From positions 1-29,451 of the forward strand of contig JAIXVO010000459.1 of the NCBI GenBank assembly GCA_027482985.1: a stretch of DNA of 29,451 bases, read 5' to 3'. Positions within the stretch are counted from its first letter, which is position 1. Each line of letters begins with the position of its first letter. The stretch is from Cyanobacteriota bacterium. GTDB lineage: Bacteria; Cyanobacteriota; Cyanobacteriia; Leptolyngbyales; Leptolyngbyaceae. Below the pieces are notes generated by a model that was not told where the DNA came from, made no database searches, and saw only the letters and a list, made by a program, of their open reading frames with translations. Positions 25,348 through 29,451 of the stretch are shown here, piece by piece. Both the position numbers and the translations under genes were made by a program.

Positions 25348-25426
25348 CGTAGGTTGGGTTGAACCCCGTGAAACCCAACAGCGGTGTCTGTTCCGTTGGG
25401 TTACGCTAACGCTAACCCAACCTACG
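25348..25426. repeat. GTAGGTTGGGTT-type inverted repeat between hoxH and the insert module
   Basis: Outer arms CGTAGGTTGGGTT (25348-25360) and AACCCAACCTACG (25414-25426) are exact complements. A nested GAAACCCAAC / GTTGGGTTAC pair lies inside. Elements of this form are widespread in cyanobacterial genomes. It starts 16 nt after the hoxH stop and fills most of the 122-nt gap before the regulatory trio. Confidence 0.88.
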
Positions 25427-25453
25427 CAAACGGTTCTTGCTCAGGTACTCGCT

Positions 25454-25720
25454 ATGGCCAAAGAACATTTGATTCTCTGTATGGGTTCCGCCTGCCACCA
25501 ATTGGGGGTGTATGAGGTGTTGCCGAAACTCCAGGCGTTGATGCGAGACTATCAACTGGAAGATCAGGTGGTGTTGAAGGGGTCGTTTTGTTTGGAAACG
25601 TGTAGCGATGGGATTACGATGAAGTTTCGCGATCGCCTGTTTCTCAATATCAATCCTCAGAATATTGAAGCCAAGTTTGTGGAAGAAATTTTGCCAGCAG
25701 TACAAGCTGAGAGAGTGTAG
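25454..25720 (+). CDS. Small thioredoxin-like [2Fe-2S] protein in the hox operon
   Basis: This 88-aa protein consists only of the thioredoxin-like [2Fe-2S] domain of the NuoE/HoxE C-terminal type. Four cysteines are spaced exactly as in HoxE and HoxF: C9-x4-C14 (CMGSAC) and C46-x3-C50 (CLETC). It lacks the helical N-terminal part of HoxE, so it is not simply a second HoxE. It could be an extra electron carrier for the diaphorase or a redox input for the PAS/phosphatase pair behind it; the latter is inference. The next ATG follows its stop after 3 nt. The hoxH stop is 122 nt upstream, across an inverted repeat. Confidence 0.88.
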   Translation: MAKEHLILCMGSACHQLGVYEVLPKLQALMRDYQLEDQVVLKGSFCLETCSDGITMKFRDRLFLNINPQNIEAKFVEEILPAVQAERV

Positions 25721-25723
25721 CCG

Positions 25724-26236
25724 ATGAGCCTGACCGAGGATCACAATCATCTCTGGAAACTGCTGTGGGAGTATGATCCGAATGGCTTAATTGCCGTCGA
25801 TTCCGATTTGTATGTGAGATTGGTGAATCCGGCGTTTTGTCGGATGTTTCGCACCAGCGCTGAGGATGTGATTGGGCAACCCGCGAGTGTGATTTTGGAT
25901 GATGTGGAAGACTTTAAGAAAGTTTGGCAGACTAATTCAGTCATTCGAGGACAATTCAAGGAATATCCTCAATATCAGCTTTATGTGAATCAAGTCATTT
26001 TCGCGATCGAGGATGAAGGCATCATTGCTTCCATCATGGTTGACTTGAGTCACGACTTAGATCGGAAACGGGAATTGGAGAAACTGAAGCGGGAAACAGT
26101 CAAGAAGGTGAATGAAGTCGTTGACCATCAAATGAAAGTAGTCCAGGAGATTGCTGGATTGTTGGGTGAAACGACTGCCGAAACCAAAGTGAGCTTGCTG
26201 AAAATTATCCACATGATTGAACATGACGTGATCTAA
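25724..26236 (+). CDS. PAS-domain protein with conserved helical tail, hox operon
   Basis: This 170-aa cytoplasmic protein has one PAS domain (about 10-118; LIAVDSDLYVRLVNPAFCRMF, then DVIGQPASVILDD). A charged coiled coil follows (about 118-150), and the protein ends with an EIAGLLGETTAETKVSLLKI segment. There is no HATPase, GGDEF or HTH, so it must act by binding a partner. The tail looks like the one I recall in PAS proteins beside clostridial [FeFe]-hydrogenase genes, but this was not checked. Its stop and the phosphatase start overlap by one base (TAATG), pointing to equimolar production and probably a PAS-controlled phosphatase. The ligand or cofactor is unknown. Confidence 0.85.
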   Translation: MSLTEDHNHLWKLLWEYDPNGLIAVDSDLYVRLVNPAFCRMFRTSAEDVIGQPASVILDDVEDFKKVWQTNSVIRGQFKEYPQYQLYVNQVIFAIEDEGIIASIMVDLSHDLDRKRELEKLKRETVKKVNEVVDHQMKVVQEIAGLLGETTAETKVSLLKIIHMIEHDVI

Positions 26237-27423
26237 TGAAACCGTTATATTGTCCCATCACCGTTGATAATTTTTTGGATGTGTATGCCGCCAGCCTCAA
26301 CAAGAAGGGGGAGGAACTGTGTGGCGACAAAATTAAATACCGCCGCACAGATCACAAACTCACGATCGTGTTATCCGATGGGTTGGGCAGCGGGGTGAAA
26401 GCGAACATCCTGGCCACCCTGACCACTGAAATTTTGCTCACCATGCTGGATGCGGATGTGCCGTTGGAAGAAGTGATCAAAACGGTGATCGCCACCCTGC
26501 CCATGTGCAAAGTTCGCAAGATTGCCTATTCCACCTTTACGATTATTCAGGTCAATGCCGAAACTAATCACTTCACAGTGACCAATTTTGATAATCCTGC
26601 CTGTTTCTATTTGCGCGATGGCAAGATTGCCCCCCTCACCACCCGGATTGAAAACATTCTAGATCGCCAGATTTCGATCTCTGAAGGGTACCTCCAGCGG
26701 GGCGACTTTTTGGGGGCGGTCAGCGATGGCGTATTGTATGCCGGAATGGGCATCACGTTGAATTTTGGTTGGGGCTGGGAGCAGATTTCCCAATATATCG
26801 AACAGGTTTTTACGCACAAAGCTCACACCGCGCGATCGATTATTCAGGAAGTGATTCAAAAAACCCACTCGCTTTATCAAGGGGAAGTCGGGGATGATGC
26901 AACAGTGGTGGGAATTTATATCCGTAAACGCAAACCTTTGATGATTTTTACGGGTCCACCTTTGAATCAAGATCAGGATGTTGAATATGTCGAGCGACTA
27001 CTCGACTTCAAAGGCAAAAAGATCGTGTGTGGTGGTACGACGGGCAACATCGTCGCGAACTACTTGAATGAAGCGATCGAAACTGATCTTTCTACACTCC
27101 GCAAAGATGTCCCCCCGATTGGCATGTTGAGTTACGTCAATCTGCTCACGGAAGGCATTTTGACCATTTCCAAAGCGACCGAATATCTCAAGAATTGCGA
27201 CTGTGATTTGTCACATTTACGCTTCGATAATAATGGCGCTTACCTGCTGAGTAAAGAGATTTTGCAAGCTGATTCAATTCTCTTTTTAGTCGGTCAAAGC
27301 ATCAACGAATTCTATCAAAATCCACTACTCCCAAAAAATATTTCGATTCGTCGCAACCTCATTGAAGACTTAGTACAGTTTCTTCGCAGCAAACAGAAAG
27401 AAGTCGTCATTGAATATTGCTAA
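26236..27423 (+). CDS. SpoIIE/PP2C-family serine phosphatase with extra C-terminal domain
   Basis: This is a 395-aa soluble protein. Residues about 1-230 form a PP2C/SpoIIE-type phosphatase core with metal-binding aspartates: D48 in LSDGLGSG, D164 in AVSDGV and D220/D221 in VGDDATV. Such enzymes dephosphorylate Ser/Thr, often on STAS-type regulators. Residues about 232-395 form a separate domain (PLMIFTGPPLNQDQD, KKIVCGGTTGNI, ADSILFLVGQSINEF) that I do not recognise. Its Gly-rich CGGTTGN turn could bind a nucleotide or cofactor. No anti-sigma factor, STAS protein or Ser/Thr kinase is in view, so the substrate is open; HoxEFUYH itself or a distant regulator are candidates. It is coupled by TAATG both to the PAS gene upstream and to hoxW downstream. 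Confidence 0.88.
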   Translation: MKPLYCPITVDNFLDVYAASLNKKGEELCGDKIKYRRTDHKLTIVLSDGLGSGVKANILATLTTEILLTMLDADVPLEEVIKTVIATLPMCKVRKIAYSTFTIIQVNAETNHFTVTNFDNPACFYLRDGKIAPLTTRIENILDRQISISEGYLQRGDFLGAVSDGVLYAGMGITLNFGWGWEQISQYIEQVFTHKAHTARSIIQEVIQKTHSLYQGEVGDDATVVGIYIRKRKPLMIFTGPPLNQDQDVEYVERLLDFKGKKIVCGGTTGNIVANYLNEAIETDLSTLRKDVPPIGMLSYVNLLTEGILTISKATEYLKNCDCDLSHLRFDNNGAYLLSKEILQADSILFLVGQSINEFYQNPLLPKNISIRRNLIEDLVQFLRSKQKEVVIEYC

Positions 27424-27893
27424 TGACAGTAGATCTCGTGATTGGTTATGGCAACACCCTCCGGAGTGACGATGGTGCCGGACAGATTGTCGCGAATCTG
27501 ATTGCGGATTGGGCGTTAGAGACTGTGCGATCGCTCGCAGTGCATCAACTCACCCCCGAACTCGCAGCCGAAATCGCCAGCTCGCAACGGGTCATCTTTG
27601 TCGATGTGTATGTTGCCCCTGAGCAACCCGACCTTCAACTGATTGAACTGACTCCCATGCCGGAACTCCCGGCTGGCTTAGGACATACTGCCGATCCGCG
27701 ATCGCTCCTCACCCTGGCACAACAGCTTTATGGAGCCACGCCTCGCAGTTGGTGGGTGTTGATTCCAGCCCTGAATTTTGAGTTTGGCGAAGAGTTATCC
27801 CCCGTCACCCAGCAAGGTATCGAGCAGGCGATCGCCCAAATTCAGTCCTTACTCATGGCTGCATCATCTCCCAACCCTGAGCCTACAATGTAG
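27423..27893 (+). CDS. hoxW: HoxH maturation protease (peptidase family M52)
   Basis: This 156-aa endopeptidase removes the C-terminal extension of HoxH once nickel is inserted. GYGNTLRSDDGAG at the N-terminus, with D17 as likely nickel ligand, D61 in VIFVDV and H88 in GLGHTADP, is the hydrogenase-protease pattern. I prefer the ATG at 27423, which overlaps the phosphatase stop (TAATG), over a TTG two codons earlier. Its position behind the regulatory trio ties that trio to the hydrogenase operon. No hyp genes are in the window. Confidence 0.93.
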   Translation: MTVDLVIGYGNTLRSDDGAGQIVANLIADWALETVRSLAVHQLTPELAAEIASSQRVIFVDVYVAPEQPDLQLIELTPMPELPAGLGHTADPRSLLTLAQQLYGATPRSWWVLIPALNFEFGEELSPVTQQGIEQAIAQIQSLLMAASSPNPEPTM

Positions 27894-27902
27894 GGGTTAT
27901 TT

Positions 27903-29451
27903 ATGGGAGCACGACCATTGACTCCACCTGTAGACCTTGCCGCCCCCTCCGCCCTGGCCTCCCTCTGGCGCGTCTTAAAGAGTCTGCGGCTCTATCGCTG
28001 GCTGACCTTGGGGGCATTCCTCAGTTTGCTCCTGCTCACTGTCGCTAATGCCATCACGCCCCAACTCTTCCGCTGGGGCATCGATCAGGGCATTGCCAAA
28101 CAAGATTTGCGGATTGTCCTGTATAGTGCCGGGGCGATGGTGCTGGCCGCGATCGCGCGGGGGGTGTTCAACTTTGGTCAGAGTTTTTGGGCTGAAGCCG
28201 CCTCGCAGGGGGTAGCGTTCGATCTGCGGAATCGGATTTTTAGCAAGATTCAAAATCTCAGCTTTAGTTATCACGACCAGGCTCAAACTTCGCAACTGTT
28301 AACCCGCGTCACCAATGACATCGAGCAAATTCGCACCTTTTTAGGCACCAGTTTAATTCAAGTCATTAGTTCCATTGTTACCCTCATCAGTATTGCCATC
28401 ATCCTGTTGATCATGAACTGGGAACTGGCGCTGATTACTCTCACCGTTGTACCGATCTCCAGTTGGTTACTCGCTCGGTTTTTACTCGGTAACGGACAAC
28501 TCTTTCGCCAGGTACAGGAACAACTCAGTGATTTAAATGGAGTCTTGCAGGAAAACTTGGTCGGTATTCGAGTCGTGAAAGCCTTTGTGCGCGAAACTGC
28601 TGAAGCTCAGCGCTACACCCGACTCAATGATGAGTTGATGCACGTCAACATGAAAACGATTCGGGCAATTCGTAATACCTTCCCACTCATTTTCGTCTTA
28701 AGTTATTTAGTGACGCTGGTGGTGTTTGGATATGGGGGCGCACAGGTAATTAACCAACAGTTTTCAGTGGGTGAATTAGTCGCTTTTAATTCCTATCTTT
28801 TATTTATCCTACAACCGATTTTATTGATTGGTTTTGCCGCTCCCGCGATCGCTCAATCAGCGGCTTCTGCCCAACGGGTTTATGAAGTCGTCGATGCCAC
28901 AATTGACATTCGCGATCGCCCCCAGGCTGTGCCCTTTGGTGAGTGTGGCGGACGGATCACCTTTGAGAATGTGTGCTTTCGCTATCCAGGTGCCACCGAG
29001 GAAGCCCTGAAGCATGTCTCCTTTGAAACCCGCCCCAAAGAACTAATTGCCGTCCTGGGTATGACCGGATCGGGCAAAAGTACGATCATGAATTTGATTC
29101 CCCGCTTTTACGATGTCACCACGGGCGCAGTGCGGATTGATGGGCGGGATGTGCGGGACTTTACCCTGGCGAGTTTGCGATCGCACATCGGCATTGTCTT
29201 CCAGGAAACCACCTTGTTTTCCGGCACCCTGCGCGAAAACATTGCCTACGCCAAACCCGATGCCACCCTCGATCAAGTCATCGCCGCCGCCACCACGGCC
29301 CACATTCACGACTTCATCAGCAGTTTGCCAGAAGGGTATGACACGATCGTCGGCGAACGGGGTGTCGGCTTATCCGGTGGGCAAAAACAGCGGATTGCGA
29401 TCGCCCGCACCCTACTCACCGATTACAGCATCCTGATTTTGGATGACAGCA
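27903..29451 (+). CDS. ABC exporter, fused permease/ATPase (3' partial)
   Basis: The reading frame is open from the ATG at 27903 to the window edge (516 codons). It encodes a type I ABC exporter half-transporter. Six-helix membrane domain about 35-320: first helix LTLGAFLSLLLLTVANAI, coupling region NLSFSYHDQAQTSQLLTRVTNDIEQIR and ENLVGIRVVKAFVRE. The ATPase domain starts near residue 350, with Walker A GMTGSGKST (about 386-394), Q loop VFQETTLF, signature LSGGQKQR (from 490) and Walker B ILILDD at the very end. Substrate unknown; this subclass exports lipids, peptides or drugs. AGGGG lies 7 nt upstream of the ATG and only 9 nt separate it from hoxW, so it may be read from the hox transcript. 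Confidence 0.93.
   Translation, partial: MGARPLTPPVDLAAPSALASLWRVLKSLRLYRWLTLGAFLSLLLLTVANAITPQLFRWGIDQGIAKQDLRIVLYSAGAMVLAAIARGVFNFGQSFWAEAASQGVAFDLRNRIFSKIQNLSFSYHDQAQTSQLLTRVTNDIEQIRTFLGTSLIQVISSIVTLISIAIILLIMNWELALITLTVVPISSWLLARFLLGNGQLFRQVQEQLSDLNGVLQENLVGIRVVKAFVRETAEAQRYTRLNDELMHVNMKTIRAIRNTFPLIFVLSYLVTLVVFGYGGAQVINQQFSVGELVAFNSYLLFILQPILLIGFAAPAIAQSAASAQRVYEVVDATIDIRDRPQAVPFGECGGRITFENVCFRYPGATEEALKHVSFETRPKELIAVLGMTGSGKSTIMNLIPRFYDVTTGAVRIDGRDVRDFTLASLRSHIGIVFQETTLFSGTLRENIAYAKPDATLDQVIAAATTAHIHDFISSLPEGYDTIVGERGVGLSGGQKQRIAIARTLLTDYSILILDDS

Overview
The window comes from a cyanobacterium. The HIP1 palindrome GCGATCGC recurs in almost every gene, and the window carries a diaphorase-linked bidirectional [NiFe] hydrogenase (hoxEFUYH plus hoxW), a pyruvate:ferredoxin oxidoreductase, GGCAGAG-type heptamer repeats and several palindromic intergenic repeats typical of cyanobacterial genomes. 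The genus cannot be fixed from the sequence alone.

Layout. (1) 1-6905 (+): a phosphorelay cluster. It holds the 3' part of a Cache-HAMP-HisKA protein with no ATPase domain, a translationally coupled receiver-histidine kinase, and a 1464-residue Cache-HAMP-4xPAS-HisKA-HATPase-REC hybrid kinase that looks paralogous to the first. (2) 7122-12502: a small-molecule cluster of unknown purpose. The minus-strand genes encode an Asp/Asn beta-hydroxylase-family oxygenase, a nitrilase-fold protein lacking the usual Cys and Lys, an aldehyde dehydrogenase and a small calycin-like protein. A cyclic amidohydrolase of the dihydropyrimidinase type is read divergently. (3) 12542-14473: a DAHP synthase (minus) and msrA (plus), with heptamer and palindromic repeats around them. 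(4) 14470-19200 (minus): a dihydroorotate-dehydrogenase-like protein behind nifJ. (5) 19201-20094: a long divergent intergenic region. (6) 20095-27893 (+): the hox operon, in the order hoxE, F, U, Y, H, then a three-gene insert (small thioredoxin-like [2Fe-2S] protein, PAS protein, SpoIIE/PP2C-type phosphatase), then the maturation protease hoxW. (7) 27903-end: an ABC exporter cut by the window edge.

How it fits together. NifJ can make reduced ferredoxin from pyruvate under dark anoxic conditions. HoxEFU exchanges electrons with NAD(P)H and/or ferredoxin, HoxYH makes or consumes H2, and HoxW trims the HoxH C-terminus. The insert between hoxH and hoxW is the most remarkable part. It is tightly packed (3-nt spacing, then two TAATG overlaps leading into hoxW) and joins an electron-carrier-like protein to a PAS sensor and a serine phosphatase, so it looks like a redox-sensing regulatory module dedicated to the hydrogenase. 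I recall similar trios beside clostridial bifurcating [FeFe] hydrogenases but could not check this. The second point of interest is the region-2 cluster with its active-site-substituted nitrilase-like protein.

No tRNA, rRNA, CRISPR array, transposase or clear rho-independent terminator was recognised.
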